From: Sphingomonas japonica
GTDB taxonomy: Bacteria > Pseudomonadota > Alphaproteobacteria > Sphingomonadales > Sphingomonadaceae
Length of the DNA stretch: 64,000 nucleotides
NCBI RefSeq assembly: GCF_006346325.1
Contig: NZ_VDYR01000001.1
Span: 2,009,501-2,073,500 of the forward strand
Reading direction: 5' to 3'
Part shown: piece after piece, positions 28,098 to 38,185 of the stretch
Position numbering within the stretch: position 1 is the stretch's first letter
How the letters are laid out: each line of letters begins with the position of its first letter
Notes under the pieces: model-generated
What the model saw: only the letters and a program-made list of their open reading frames with translations
Database searches by the model: none
What the model was told of the DNA's origin: nothing
Translations under genes and position numbers: made by a program

Positions 28098-28775
28098 ATG
28101 GATTTCATGAAGTGGCTCAATTCGCTCGGCGACTTGCTCTACGAAGTGATGAGCTGGCTCGTTTTCTATCCGGTGACCTTGGCGCGCACGATCCTGCATC
28201 CCATCGCGACGATGAACTACGCTGACCGAGAACTTCGCGATGCCGAGGACGAACAGTTCAGCGACACGCTAAACCCTCCCTTGTTCCTGATCCTGTCGCT
28301 GCTGCTCACGCAAGCGATCGACTCGGTTCTGGGCGGCAACACCAATCCGATCATCGCCAGTTCGCGCGGCCTTGCCGCCCTGATCGACGACGACACGACG
28401 TTGCTGATGCTCCGGCTGATCCTGTTTTCGATGTTCCCGCTGATGATGGCCACGCGGCTGCTGCGCGCCAGAAGAGAACGGTTGACGCGAGAGCATCTCA
28501 AGGCTCCCTTCTATGCACAATGCTACGCCTGCGCCCCTTTCGCCCTGTTCCTGGGGATCGGCGTGTCGCTGGGCCATGCCGAGTTGCCGGCAGCGCGTAC
28601 GGGGGGAGCGATGCTCGCGGGTATATGCATTGTGGCCTATCTGGGAGTTCAGGCGCGCTGGTTTGGGCATCATCTTCAGCAAGGGCTGGGCCGCGGACTG
28701 CTCAACGCGGTCGCCGGCTTCGTGCAGGCCACGGTGCTGTCGATCGCCATTGGCTTGATGTTCGTCAACGGCTGA
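28098..28775 (+). CDS. Predicted multi-pass membrane protein
   Basis: 225 residues from ATG 28098; an internal ATG at 28107 is possible. About five hydrophobic segments are visible (near 14-30, 60-78, 98-118, 135-155, 165-180 and 200-222). N-terminal features include WLVFYPVTLARTILHP. The general look is that of Yip1/DUF-type permease-like proteins, but I do not recognise a family with confidence. It is divergent from the paoABC operon and no function is proposed. Confidence 0.7.
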   Translation: MDFMKWLNSLGDLLYEVMSWLVFYPVTLARTILHPIATMNYADRELRDAEDEQFSDTLNPPLFLILSLLLTQAIDSVLGGNTNPIIASSRGLAALIDDDTTLLMLRLILFSMFPLMMATRLLRARRERLTREHLKAPFYAQCYACAPFALFLGIGVSLGHAELPAARTGGAMLAGICIVAYLGVQARWFGHHLQQGLGRGLLNAVAGFVQATVLSIAIGLMFVNG

Positions 28776-28992
28776 CCGCCCTTTTGCCCGTCAATCCCTG
28801 CCGGATGCCAAGTGAAGCGCGCGATAACTCGCGCTGTCCTACACCCCTCCGATTGTGCCACAGGATTTCGATGCCGACTCTCCTTTCCCGTCCCGGTTCC
28901 CGCCCTTGCCGTCGCCTGTCGAGCTTGGCGGCCTGCGCCGTGCACGAAGCGATGGCAGGCCTCAACTTTCTCCACTTCACTTTGGTTCTGGC

Positions 28993-30591
28993 ATGAACGA
29001 TCCGCACCAGACCGACGTGCTCGTCATCGGGTCGGGCGCAGCCGGGCTTACCGCCGCGCTCAACCTTGCCAGCCGGTTTCGCGTCACCGTGCTGGCCAAG
29101 GGCGGGCTGGGCGAAGGATCGACAGCGTGGGCGCAGGGCGGCATCGCGGCGGTGCTCGAACCCGGGGACACGTTCGACAACCATGTCGAGGATACGATGG
29201 TCGCCGGCGCCGGCCTCAACGACCGTGCCACCGTCGAGTTCGTGGTCGAGCGCGCACCGGCCGCGATCGCGCGGCTCGCCGAACTCGGCGTACCGTTCAA
29301 CGTCGCCGAGAATGGCGCCGACGGCTGGCATCTGACGCGCGAGGGCGGACATTCGCATCGCCGCATCGTCCATGTCGACGACGCCACCGGCTGGGCGGTT
29401 CAAGAAGCGCTGATCAACGCCGCGCGCGCCAATCCCAACATCACCCTGGTCCCCGACATGGTCGCGATCGACCTTGCCACCAGCCGCCACGAGGCGCGCT
29501 ATTCGGGTGCCGGCGATGTGTGGGGCGTCTATGCCGTCAACAAGGCGACCGGGCATGTCGAGCTGTTCACCGCGCGCGCGACGATCCTGGCGACCGGCGG
29601 TGCGGGGCGGACCTATCAATTCTCGACCGCGCCGCGCGGGGCGACCGGCGACGGCATCGCCATGGCGTGGCGCGCGGGGTGCCGCGTGTCGAACATGGAA
29701 TTCATGCAGTTCCATCCGACCTGCCTGTTCAACCTCGAGGTCAAGAACTTCCTGATCACCGAGGCGGTGCGCGGCGAGGGCGGGCGGTTGATCAACCCGG
29801 TCACCGCCAAGCGCTTCATGACCTATTACGACCCCGAGCGGCTCGAACTCGCTCCGCGCGACGTGGTGGCGCGGGCGATCGATGCGGAGATCAAGCGGTT
29901 CGGGCTCGACTACGTCCACCTCGACATCAGCCACCAGCCGCCCGAATTCGTCGCGCAGCATTTCCCGACGATTCATGCCAAGCTGCTGGGGCTCGGCATC
30001 GACATGACCACCGACCCGATCCCGGTGGTGCCGGCGCAGCATTATACCTGCGGCGGCGTGGTGGTCGATCGCGACGGGCGCACCGACCTGCCCGGCCTGT
30101 ACGCCGCAGGCGAAGTCAGCCAGTCGGGGCTGCACGGCGCCAACCGCCTGGCGTCGAATTCGCTGCTCGAATGCTTCGTCTATGGCGAGGCGGCGGCGCG
30201 GCACATCGCCGAGCATTGGGCCGAGCTGAGCGCTCCGCCGCCGATCCGGCCATGGGACGAAAGCCGCGTCGCCGACAGCGACGAGGAAGTCGTCATCAAG
30301 CAGAACTGGACCGAAATCCGCCGCTTCATGTGGAATTATGTCGGCATCGTCCGCTCGACCAAAAGACTGGAACGCGCGCAGCACCGCATCCGCATGCTGA
30401 ACGAGGAGGTCAACGACTATTACGGCCATTTCCGCGTCACGCCCGACCTGATCGAATTGCGTAACCTGTTGCAATCGGCGGAGCTGATCGTGCGCAGCGC
30501 GCTGCATCGCAAGGAAAGCCGCGGGCTCCACTATACGATCGACTATCCCGAGACGCTGGCGGAGGCACACGACACGATACTGGTGCCGTGA
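28993..30591 (+). CDS. nadB: L-aspartate oxidase
   Basis: 532 residues from ATG 28993, which places the FAD motif VIGSGAAGLTAALNLA at the normal N-terminal position; the longer frame from 28855 is rejected. Further motifs are GEGSTAWAQGGIAA, EFMQFHPT, TEAVRGEGG and GLHGANRLASNSLLE, all shared by NadB and fumarate-reductase flavoproteins. The C-terminal helical domain is complete. It oxidises L-aspartate to iminoaspartate for quinolinate and NAD synthesis. nadA and nadC are not in the window. The 217 bases before it hold nothing I recognise. Confidence 0.95.
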   Translation: MNDPHQTDVLVIGSGAAGLTAALNLASRFRVTVLAKGGLGEGSTAWAQGGIAAVLEPGDTFDNHVEDTMVAGAGLNDRATVEFVVERAPAAIARLAELGVPFNVAENGADGWHLTREGGHSHRRIVHVDDATGWAVQEALINAARANPNITLVPDMVAIDLATSRHEARYSGAGDVWGVYAVNKATGHVELFTARATILATGGAGRTYQFSTAPRGATGDGIAMAWRAGCRVSNMEFMQFHPTCLFNLEVKNFLITEAVRGEGGRLINPVTAKRFMTYYDPERLELAPRDVVARAIDAEIKRFGLDYVHLDISHQPPEFVAQHFPTIHAKLLGLGIDMTTDPIPVVPAQHYTCGGVVVDRDGRTDLPGLYAAGEVSQSGLHGANRLASNSLLECFVYGEAAARHIAEHWAELSAPPPIRPWDESRVADSDEEVVIKQNWTEIRRFMWNYVGIVRSTKRLERAQHRIRMLNEEVNDYYGHFRVTPDLIELRNLLQSAELIVRSALHRKESRGLHYTIDYPETLAEAHDTILVP

Positions 30592-30727
30592 CGCGGGATT
30601 TTGCCGCGCAACTCCATCGAATTGCTGAGGTTTCAACCGTTCATCGCTGCTAAGCCAGCGTTCATCGCACCGTCCGGAATGGGTCATTGCGCGTTCACGG
30701 CTGCTCCCGTCATGGTCGCATCGGGTC

Positions 30728-31852
30728 ATGGGGCAAGGATTTCTGCGAGTGGAGCGCTTTACGAGGCTGCAACGGGCAATGATGCTGGCCGGGCTGGCGC
30801 CGCTCGGCGTCGTCGGTTGCGTTCCGGCGGCGCAGCAGCCCGCGCCGCGGCTGAGCGCGGCGCTTCCGGCACCCACCTATCGCGTTGCCGTTCCCGTCCC
30901 GCCGCCGCCCCCACCGCCGCCCCGCGCGCTTGCGCCGACCGCGCTGGTCACGACGATCAACGGCTTGGCAGACGCGTTCGGCGGCCGGGTCGGCATCGCG
31001 GTCAAGAGCATCGACGACGACTGGATGGTCGCCAAGAACGGCGAACTGGCGCTGCCCCAGCAAAGCGTGAGCAAATTGTGGGTGGCGATGACCACGCTCG
31101 ACGCGCTCGACAAGGGACGTATCAGCCTCGACCAGTCGGTCACGATAACGCGCAGCGATCTGACGCTGTTTCATCAGCCGATCGCCGCATTGGTCAAGGA
31201 CGGCGGCTATACCACCACGGTGCGCGACCTGCTCCAGCGCGCGATGACGCGCAGCGACAACACCGCCAACGACCGGCTACTCAAGCTGGTCGGCGGTCCC
31301 GCTAGCGTCAATGCCTTCATCGCCGACCGCAACCTGGGCAATATCAAGTTCGGGCCGGGCGAGCGGCTGCTCCAGGCCGGGACCGCCGGGCTGCAGTGGA
31401 AGCAGGACATGGCGATGGGCCGTGCGTTCGAAGCGGCGCGTGCGCGCCTGCCGCGCGATGTGCGCCGCGCGGCGTTCGACGGCTATGTCGCCAACCCGCC
31501 CGACGGCGCCGGTGCCGCGGCGATCGCCAATGCGCTTGCCCGGTTGCAGCGCGGCGACCTGTTGTCCCCTGCCTCGACACGCTGGCTGATCTCGACGATG
31601 GAATCGTCGAAGACCGGTCGTGCCCGGTTGAAGGCGGGAACGCCCGCCGGCTGGTCGCTGGGGCATAAGACCGGCACCGGTCAGGATTTCTTCGGTCGCA
31701 CCGCAGGCTTCAACGACATCGGCATCCTGACCGCGCCCAACGGCAAGAGCTACGCGATCGCGGTGCTGATCGGCGATACCAGCCGCCCGGTTCCGCAGCG
31801 CCAGGAACTGATTCAGAACGTCGCGGCGGCGGTGGCGGCGAACCACCGCTGA
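30728..31852 (+). CDS. Class-A beta-lactamase-fold serine hydrolase, lipoprotein
   Basis: 374 residues with an N-terminal hydrophobic segment and a lipobox-like VVGC (Cys31), then a Pro-rich linker with an unbroken run of eight prolines (58-65). The catalytic fold motifs are Ser113-V-S-Lys116, Ser176-Asp-Asn178 and Lys314-Thr-Gly. Glu212 lies 36 residues after Ser176, the spacing of the class-A general base (Glu166), but the following ERLLQ replaces the usual ExxLN. It may be a chromosomal beta-lactamase, a penicillin-binding relative or another serine hydrolase. The gene is monocistronic, 46 bases before polA. Confidence 0.8.
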   Translation: MGQGFLRVERFTRLQRAMMLAGLAPLGVVGCVPAAQQPAPRLSAALPAPTYRVAVPVPPPPPPPPRALAPTALVTTINGLADAFGGRVGIAVKSIDDDWMVAKNGELALPQQSVSKLWVAMTTLDALDKGRISLDQSVTITRSDLTLFHQPIAALVKDGGYTTTVRDLLQRAMTRSDNTANDRLLKLVGGPASVNAFIADRNLGNIKFGPGERLLQAGTAGLQWKQDMAMGRAFEAARARLPRDVRRAAFDGYVANPPDGAGAAAIANALARLQRGDLLSPASTRWLISTMESSKTGRARLKAGTPAGWSLGHKTGTGQDFFGRTAGFNDIGILTAPNGKSYAIAVLIGDTSRPVPQRQELIQNVAAAVAANHR

Positions 31853-31898
31853 CGTTTCCAGTCTCGCAAGGCCGGGCACGCGCTGCTATCCGCATGCC

Positions 31899-34655
31899 AT
31901 GCCCCATCTCTACCTCGTCGACGGCTCCGGCTATATCTTTCGCGCCTATCACCGGCTGCCGCCGCTGACCAACGTCCATGGCGAGCCGGTCGGCGCGGTC
32001 TATGGCTACACTACCATGTTGTGGAAGCTGGCGGACGAGGTCCACAAGGCCGACGGCCCGACCCACATGGCGGTGATCCTCGACAAGTCGTCGAAAACCT
32101 TCCGCAATGACCTGTACGACCAGTACAAGGCGCATCGTCCCCCGCCGCCCGAGGACCTCGTCCCGCAATTCCCGATGATCCGCGACGCGACGCGGGCGTT
32201 CAGCCTGCCGTGTATTGAGGAGGAGGGCTGGGAAGCCGACGACCTGATCGCTAGCTATGCCAAAGCGGCGCTGGCGCAGGGCTGGTCGGTGACGATCGTG
32301 TCGTCGGACAAGGACCTGATGCAGCTGATCGAGCCGGGGCTCGACCTCTACGACACGATGAACAATCGGCGCTTGTCCGACGAGCATGTCGTCGAGAAGT
32401 TCGGAGTGCCGCCCAAGCTGCTCGGCGACGTGCTCGCGCTGATGGGCGACAGCGTCGATAACGTGCCCGGCGTTCCGGGTGTCGGTCCCAAGACCGCGGC
32501 GAAACTGATCCAGGAGCATGGCTCGCTGGAAGCCGTGCTGGCCGCAGCGCCCGAGATGAAGAAGGGCAAGCTCAGGGACAATCTGATCGAACATGCGCCG
32601 ATGGCCAGGCTGTCGCGCGAACTGGTGACGCTGGCGTGCGACGTCGGATTGCCCGACCCGCTCGACGACCTCGAATTGAAGGGCATTCCGGACGCGCCGT
32701 TGCGGGCGTTCCTCGAACATCATGGCTTCCGTTCGCTGCTCGCCAAGCTGTCCGCGGTCGCCGATGCGCCGGCACCGCAATCCAGCGCCCCGGTGCCCCC
32801 GGACAACGATCCTGCGTGCGATCGCGACGCCTATGAGACGGTCGTCGACGAGGCCGCGCTCGAAGGCTGGATGATCGCAGCAAAGCACCAGGGCTGGGTG
32901 GCGATCGATACCGAGACCACCGGGCTCGACGCCACCCGCGCCGAACTGGTCGGCGTCAGCCTCGCGCTGCATCCCAACCTCGCCTGCTATATCCCGCTGG
33001 GGCATGGCGGCAGCGACATGTTCGCGGAACGGCCGGTGCAGCTCGATCGCGCGCTGGTGCTGGCGAAGCTGAAAGAACTGCTCGAGGACGAAAGCGTGCT
33101 CAAGATCGGGCACAACCTGAAATACGACCTGATCGTGCTGCAGCGCTGCGGGATCAGCCTTGCCCCCTATGACGATACCATCGTGATGAGCTTCGACCTC
33201 GATGCGGGCCTGCACGGGCACGGTATGGACGAGCTGGCGGCGACGCACCTGGCGCACAGCTGCATCGCGTACAAGGACGTCGTCGGCACCGGCAAGAAGC
33301 AGCTCGGCTTCCAGGAAATCGACCTCAAGACCGCGACCCGCTACGCCGCGGAGGATGCCGACGTCACGCTTCGGCTATGGCGGCGGTTCAAGCCGCGGCT
33401 GGCCTATGAGGGCGCGACGCGCGTGTACGAGATGGTCGATCGAGCGCTGGTCCGCGTCATCGCCGATATGGAAATCGCCGGGGTCAAGGTCGATTCCGCG
33501 CGGCTGGCGCAATTGTCCGAAGAGTTTTCGGGCCGGATCGCCGCGCTCGAGACCGAGATCCACGGCATCGTCGGCACGAAGTTCACTATCGGCAGCCCCA
33601 AGCAATTGGGCGACATCCTGTTCGAGCAGCTGAAGATCAAGGGCGGACGCAAAGGCAAGTCGGGGGTCTATTCGACCGACGTCAACGAACTCGAACGCAT
33701 TGCCGCCGACAAGGATTCACCGGGTGCGGTAATCGCTGCAAAGGTGCTCGACTGGCGGCAACTGTCGAAGCTGAAATCGACCTATACCGACGCGCTGCAG
33801 GCGCAGATCAACCCGGCGACCGGCCGCGTCCACACCTCGTACAGCCTGACCGGCGCGCAGACCGGGCGGCTGTCGTCTACCGACCCCAATCTCCAGAACA
33901 TCCCGATCCGCACCGAAGTCGGCCGCCAGATCCGCGATGCGTTCGTCGCCGAGCCGGGCAACGTCATCCTGGCCGCCGATTATTCGCAGATCGAACTGCG
34001 CCTCGCCGCGCACATCGCCGACGTGCCCCAGCTCCGCGAGGCGTTCGAGCGCGGTGACGACATCCATTCGATGACCGCCAACGAACTGTTCGGCGAGGTC
34101 AATCGCGACACTCGCGGCCGCGCCAAGACGATCAACTTCGCTATCCTATACGGCATCAGCCGCTGGGGCCTTGCCGGGCGGCTCGACGTGTCGGCGGACG
34201 AAGCGCAGGCGATGATCGACCGCTATTTCGAGCGCTTCCCGGGGATCAACCGCTACATCGCCGAAACGACGCAGAGCGTGCGCGAAAAGCAGTTCACCAC
34301 CACCTTGTTCGGTCGCAAGACGCATTTCCCGCGGATCGCGTCGAAGGTGCAGCACGAACGCCAGGGCGCTGAACGCGCCGCGATCAACGCGCCGATCCAG
34401 GGCACCAGCGCCGACATCATCAAGCGCGCGATGGCGCGGATGGGACCGGCGCTGGCCGAGGCGGGGCTGCCGAATGTCCGCATGCTGATGCAGGTGCATG
34501 ACGAGCTGGTGTTCGAATTGCCCGAGACCGATGTCGCGGCGGCACGGCCGGTGATCGAACGCGTGATGGCCACCGCGGCCGAACCCGCGGTCACGCTTAG
34601 CGTGCCGTTGGGCGTCGAAATCGGGGTGGGACCGAGTTGGGGCGCGGCGCATTGA
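31899..34655 (+). CDS. polA: DNA polymerase I
   Basis: 918 residues with all three activities. The N-terminal 5'-3' nuclease domain starts LYLVDGSGYIFRAYH. The 3'-5' proofreading domain has its metal ligands intact (IDTETTG, GHNLKYDL, YAAEDADV). The polymerase domain carries motif A (ADYSQIELR, about 693), motif B (RGRAKTINFAILYG) and motif C (QVHDEL, about 865). It fills gaps in repair and Okazaki-fragment maturation. The end overlaps or abuts the start of the antiporter gene. Confidence 0.97.
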   Translation: MPHLYLVDGSGYIFRAYHRLPPLTNVHGEPVGAVYGYTTMLWKLADEVHKADGPTHMAVILDKSSKTFRNDLYDQYKAHRPPPPEDLVPQFPMIRDATRAFSLPCIEEEGWEADDLIASYAKAALAQGWSVTIVSSDKDLMQLIEPGLDLYDTMNNRRLSDEHVVEKFGVPPKLLGDVLALMGDSVDNVPGVPGVGPKTAAKLIQEHGSLEAVLAAAPEMKKGKLRDNLIEHAPMARLSRELVTLACDVGLPDPLDDLELKGIPDAPLRAFLEHHGFRSLLAKLSAVADAPAPQSSAPVPPDNDPACDRDAYETVVDEAALEGWMIAAKHQGWVAIDTETTGLDATRAELVGVSLALHPNLACYIPLGHGGSDMFAERPVQLDRALVLAKLKELLEDESVLKIGHNLKYDLIVLQRCGISLAPYDDTIVMSFDLDAGLHGHGMDELAATHLAHSCIAYKDVVGTGKKQLGFQEIDLKTATRYAAEDADVTLRLWRRFKPRLAYEGATRVYEMVDRALVRVIADMEIAGVKVDSARLAQLSEEFSGRIAALETEIHGIVGTKFTIGSPKQLGDILFEQLKIKGGRKGKSGVYSTDVNELERIAADKDSPGAVIAAKVLDWRQLSKLKSTYTDALQAQINPATGRVHTSYSLTGAQTGRLSSTDPNLQNIPIRTEVGRQIRDAFVAEPGNVILAADYSQIELRLAAHIADVPQLREAFERGDDIHSMTANELFGEVNRDTRGRAKTINFAILYGISRWGLAGRLDVSADEAQAMIDRYFERFPGINRYIAETTQSVREKQFTTTLFGRKTHFPRIASKVQHERQGAERAAINAPIQGTSADIIKRAMARMGPALAEAGLPNVRMLMQVHDELVFELPETDVAAARPVIERVMATAAEPAVTLSVPLGVEIGVGPSWGAAH

Positions 34656-35923
34656 CGGTGCCCGCTGCCCCGCCGGGGCTGCTCGAAATCTACATCCCGA
34701 TCCTGCTCGGCTTCGGGCTGCTGACGCTGATGGTCGCGTGGACGCCGATGTTCCTGCGACGAATGCCGCTGTCGCTGCCGATCCTGTGCGTCGGCATCGG
34801 CGCCGGGATCTTCTCGCTCGATCGGTTCGCGCCCTATGCGCTGCATCCGCTCGAGGGGCCGCAGCTGGTCGAGCGGGCCGCGGAGCTGATCGTGATCGTG
34901 TCGCTGATGGGCGCGGGGCTCAAGATCGATCGTGCGTTCAATTGGGCCAACTGGTCGATGACGGCGCGGCTGCTGGGCGTGGCGATGCCGATCAGCATCC
35001 TTGCCTTCTGGTGGACGGGGCAAGCGCTGCTCGGCTTGGGCGCCGCGACCGCACTGCTGCTTGCGGCGTCGCTGGCGCCGACCGACCCGGTGCTGGCGTC
35101 CGACGTGCAGATCGAGGACCCGCATTCGAGCGAGGACGACGAGGCGCGCTTTGCGCTGACGTCCGAAGCCGGTCTCAACGATTCGTTCGCCTTTCCCTTC
35201 GTCCACCTCGCAATCCTGGCGGCGGCGGGCGGATGGGGGATCGGCGTGTGGCAGGAATGGGCGCTCGATCCGGTGCTGATGCGGCTGTCGATCGGCGCGG
35301 CCGTGGGGATCGCCGGAGGATGGGCGGTCGGCCACCTGATCTATGCCCTGCCGACCGAGAACAAGCTGTCGCATACCGGTGACGGTTTCGTGGCGCTGGG
35401 CGTGACGCTGGCGATCTATGCCGGCACCGAATTGCTCCACGGCTATGGCTTCCTTGCCGTGTTCCTCGCCGGGCTGATGCTGCGCCGCGCGTCGCGCAAC
35501 CACGATTTCAACGACCGCATGCACGATTTCGCCGACGAGACCGAACGGCTGCTGATGATGGTGCTGCTGTTCATGTTCGGCGGGATGCTGACCGCGGGCG
35601 GGCTGTTCGCGCTGGTCGGGTGGGAGGAAGCCGCGTTCGCCGCCATCGCGATCTTCGTGATCCGGCCGCTGGCAGGGTGGATCGCGCTCATGGGTGTTGC
35701 CCGTCCGCCACTCGAACGCTTCGTCGTCGCCTTCTTCGGCATTCGGGGGCTGGGGTCGATCTATTATCTGGCCTATGGCCTCAACCACGCGAGCTTCGAG
35801 CAACCGAACCGCGTGTGGGGGGCAGCAGGGCTGGTGATACTCGTTTCGATCCTGTTGCACGGGATTTCCGTGACGCCGATCATGCGGCGGCTCGACCGGC
35901 AACGCGACATCGCCCGGGAATGA
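34652..35923 (+). CDS. Cation:proton antiporter
   Basis: About 423 residues. The start is uncertain: TTG 34652 overlaps the polA stop (TTGA), GTG 34658 lies just after it, and a TTG at 34637 is in frame. Twelve or so hydrophobic segments and the motifs LIVIVSLMGAGLKID, ASLAPTDPVLASDVQ (the TDP signature of CPA1/NhaP exchangers) and SEAGLNDSFAFPFVH identify a sodium- or potassium-proton antiporter of the inner membrane. The FFGIRGLGSIYYL segment near the C-terminus is typical of NhaP-like proteins. It overlaps the next gene by 4 bases. Confidence 0.88.
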   Translation: MTVPAAPPGLLEIYIPILLGFGLLTLMVAWTPMFLRRMPLSLPILCVGIGAGIFSLDRFAPYALHPLEGPQLVERAAELIVIVSLMGAGLKIDRAFNWANWSMTARLLGVAMPISILAFWWTGQALLGLGAATALLLAASLAPTDPVLASDVQIEDPHSSEDDEARFALTSEAGLNDSFAFPFVHLAILAAAGGWGIGVWQEWALDPVLMRLSIGAAVGIAGGWAVGHLIYALPTENKLSHTGDGFVALGVTLAIYAGTELLHGYGFLAVFLAGLMLRRASRNHDFNDRMHDFADETERLLMMVLLFMFGGMLTAGGLFALVGWEEAAFAAIAIFVIRPLAGWIALMGVARPPLERFVVAFFGIRGLGSIYYLAYGLNHASFEQPNRVWGAAGLVILVSILLHGISVTPIMRRLDRQRDIARE

Positions 35924-37449
35924 CGCAGCGCGTTGCCCCGACCGACGACATCGCGGCGCTTGCCAAGGGCGGTCGGACCAACATTCTGGGCTTTGCGCTG
36001 CGGCTTGCCGCACGGCTGCCGTTCCTGTTCATCGCCGGGCGCGTCTATGGCGCGGCGATCGTCGGCCGCTTCGCGCTGGCGGTGCTGGTCGTCGAACTCG
36101 CCGCGTTGCTCGCGACCCTGGGGCTCAAGCGCGGGCTGGCGCAGGCATTGTCGCAGACCGACCGCGACCATGCCCATGTCGTGTGGGACGCATTGCTGCT
36201 GGCGTTCGTGATGGCGCTGATCGCCAGCGGCGTGCTGTTCGCGTTTCCGCAGATCATGTACCCCAACAGCCAGGTGATCGGGCTGGAACGGCTGCTGCCG
36301 CTGGTGGTGGTGGCAGTGGCGTGGTCCGACGTGACGCTGGCGGCGCTGGCCTATCGCCTCAACGTCAAGGCTGCGGTGACCGCGCGGGCGGTGATCGAGC
36401 CGTGGACGATCTCGATCGCGGCCTGGGCCTTGTCGTACATCTCGGCGCGCGATGGCCTGATCATCGCCTATGTGCTGTCGATGATCGCCGCGCTGGTGGC
36501 GTCGATGATCCCGTTCCTCAAAAGCTATGGCCTGCCGCGCGGCTGGTCGCCGCGCCTGCCGGAAATGGCCGCGCTGGCGCGGCGCAACGCTCCGCTTGCC
36601 GGTGCAGACGCGATCGAATGGGGCACGCGCAATGTCGATCGCTTCATCCTAGGCCTGCTGTTCGCGCCGAGCGTGGTCGGTATCTATTACATGGCGCAGC
36701 AGGTCGCGTCGCTGCCGCAGCGATTGAAGACCAGCTTCGACCCGGTGCTCGGCCCGGTCATCACCCATAGTCTCGCGATCGGCGACAAGGCGGCGGTGGC
36801 ACGACAGGTCCGCCAGGTGGGATTCTGGATCATGGCGGCGCAGGCGGCGCTGGCGCTGATCGGTGGTATTCCGGCCGAGGGCGTGATGGGCGTGGTCGGC
36901 CCCGCATTCGTGGCGGGCGCGGGCGCCTTGTGCTTCCTGCTGATCGCCGAAGTGCTGGCAGCCAACGGCGCGGTTGCAGAATCCGCGCTGGTCTATGTCG
37001 CGCGGCACCGCAACCTGATGATCTCGCTGACCATCCTGGGCATCCAGATCGCGCTGAGCTTCGCGCTGGTGTTCGGCATGCGGCAACTGGGCTGGCCGCC
37101 GACATGGCAGGCAGCGGGGCCGGCGATCGCTCTGGCGGCGTCGCTGGCGCTGGGCTCGATCGTCAAGTCACTGCTGCTCGCGCGCCTTTTGGGCGCGCCG
37201 GTTTCGAGCTGGCGCTGGCCGTTCGTGTGGGCGGTGCTGGCGACGGCGCTGGTCGGCTGGGGTTTCACCAGCCTGCCCGATCGCCTGGAATGGGCCGAAC
37301 TGCTGATCGGCATTCCGGTGATGCTGGCGGTGTACAGCTTCATCCTGTGGCGCTGGGCGTTCAAGGACGAGGACCGCGCGCTGTTCCGCAAAAGCCCGCC
37401 CGGCGCGGCGACGGAACTTGGCTCCGGCGACGCCGACCGGTCCGGGTAG
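35920..37449 (+). CDS. Oligosaccharide flippase-like membrane protein
   Basis: 509 residues from ATG 35920, overlapping the antiporter stop (ATGA). About 12-14 hydrophobic helices are spread over the whole length. The N-terminal GRTNILGFALRLAARLPFLFIAGRVYG and VGRFALAV resemble the polysaccharide biosynthesis (Wzx/MATE-like) transporter family, which flips lipid-linked glycans. No glycosyltransferase gene is adjacent. It ends 40 bases before a convergent gene. Its coupling to an ion antiporter and polA is unusual. Confidence 0.8.
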   Translation: MTQRVAPTDDIAALAKGGRTNILGFALRLAARLPFLFIAGRVYGAAIVGRFALAVLVVELAALLATLGLKRGLAQALSQTDRDHAHVVWDALLLAFVMALIASGVLFAFPQIMYPNSQVIGLERLLPLVVVAVAWSDVTLAALAYRLNVKAAVTARAVIEPWTISIAAWALSYISARDGLIIAYVLSMIAALVASMIPFLKSYGLPRGWSPRLPEMAALARRNAPLAGADAIEWGTRNVDRFILGLLFAPSVVGIYYMAQQVASLPQRLKTSFDPVLGPVITHSLAIGDKAAVARQVRQVGFWIMAAQAALALIGGIPAEGVMGVVGPAFVAGAGALCFLLIAEVLAANGAVAESALVYVARHRNLMISLTILGIQIALSFALVFGMRQLGWPPTWQAAGPAIALAASLALGSIVKSLLLARLLGAPVSSWRWPFVWAVLATALVGWGFTSLPDRLEWAELLIGIPVMLAVYSFILWRWAFKDEDRALFRKSPPGAATELGSGDADRSG

Positions 37450-37489
37450 CGGCTCCCTGCCGAAGCGTACCGCCGAACGGCGGATCGGG

Positions 37490-38185
37490 TCAGGAAGGTG
37501 GCAGGTTCATCTGCTTCAGCACAGTCGAGAGATGCGCGAGCGCTTCCGGCGTGGGCCCGGGATATGGGCCGGGAGTCGGCTGATCGCCGATATATCCCAT
37601 GTCGGCCTTGCCTTCGGGAAGACTGTAGAACCCCAGCACGAACAGCGTGCGCAACTTGTCCATGAACGCGACCGGCTGCACCATGGCGGCCGCCGGTTCG
37701 GCGACGGTCAGCGCGTCGAGCAGCGCGCCGCGCTGCGTGGGCCGGATGGCATCGAACGCGGCGGCGTGCAGCGCGGTGCTTTGCCGGTCGAGCCAGGTCA
37801 GCCCGCTGATCACGATGACCCTGTCCGCCTGCTGCGTCGGATAGGGCGCGCTGATCCATTCGTCGATGAACGCGCCGACGCCGAGCGCACCCGCACCCGG
37901 CGAGCGATCATCGGCCGGAAGGATCAGGTCGCCCAACAGGTCGATCGTCGCCCTTTGTGCCTTGCTGAGGGTCAGCGGCCACGGGACCGTCGGCATGGTC
38001 AGGTCGGGATCGCGGCCATAGCCCTTGGTCGGCGGCAGTGCGGGCGGCGCATCGGGCCAGTCCGCGACGTCGAACGGGGGCGCAACACCGGTCCCCGCCG
38101 CCATCGCCGGCGGCGCCAGCCTGGCAAGCGGCAGCGCCGCCGCGGCGATCATCCATTGCAGCGTCTCGCGGCGCGACAGGCTCAT
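37490..38185 (-). CDS. Gluconate 2-dehydrogenase subunit 3-like protein
   Basis: 231 residues. A Tat signal (LSRRETLQWMIAAAALP) exports it. The body (ATIDLLGDLILPADDRSPGAGALGVGAFIDEWIS) is the signature of the small subunit that partners GMC flavoproteins in gluconate, fructose and glycoside 3-dehydrogenases. It is thought to help export or stabilise the large subunit. Its ATG overlaps the GMC gene stop (ATGA). It is the last of nine same-strand genes. Confidence 0.88.
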   Translation of the reverse strand: MSLSRRETLQWMIAAAALPLARLAPPAMAAGTGVAPPFDVADWPDAPPALPPTKGYGRDPDLTMPTVPWPLTLSKAQRATIDLLGDLILPADDRSPGAGALGVGAFIDEWISAPYPTQQADRVIVISGLTWLDRQSTALHAAAFDAIRPTQRGALLDALTVAEPAAAMVQPVAFMDKLRTLFVLGFYSLPEGKADMGYIGDQPTPGPYPGPTPEALAHLSTVLKQMNLPPS

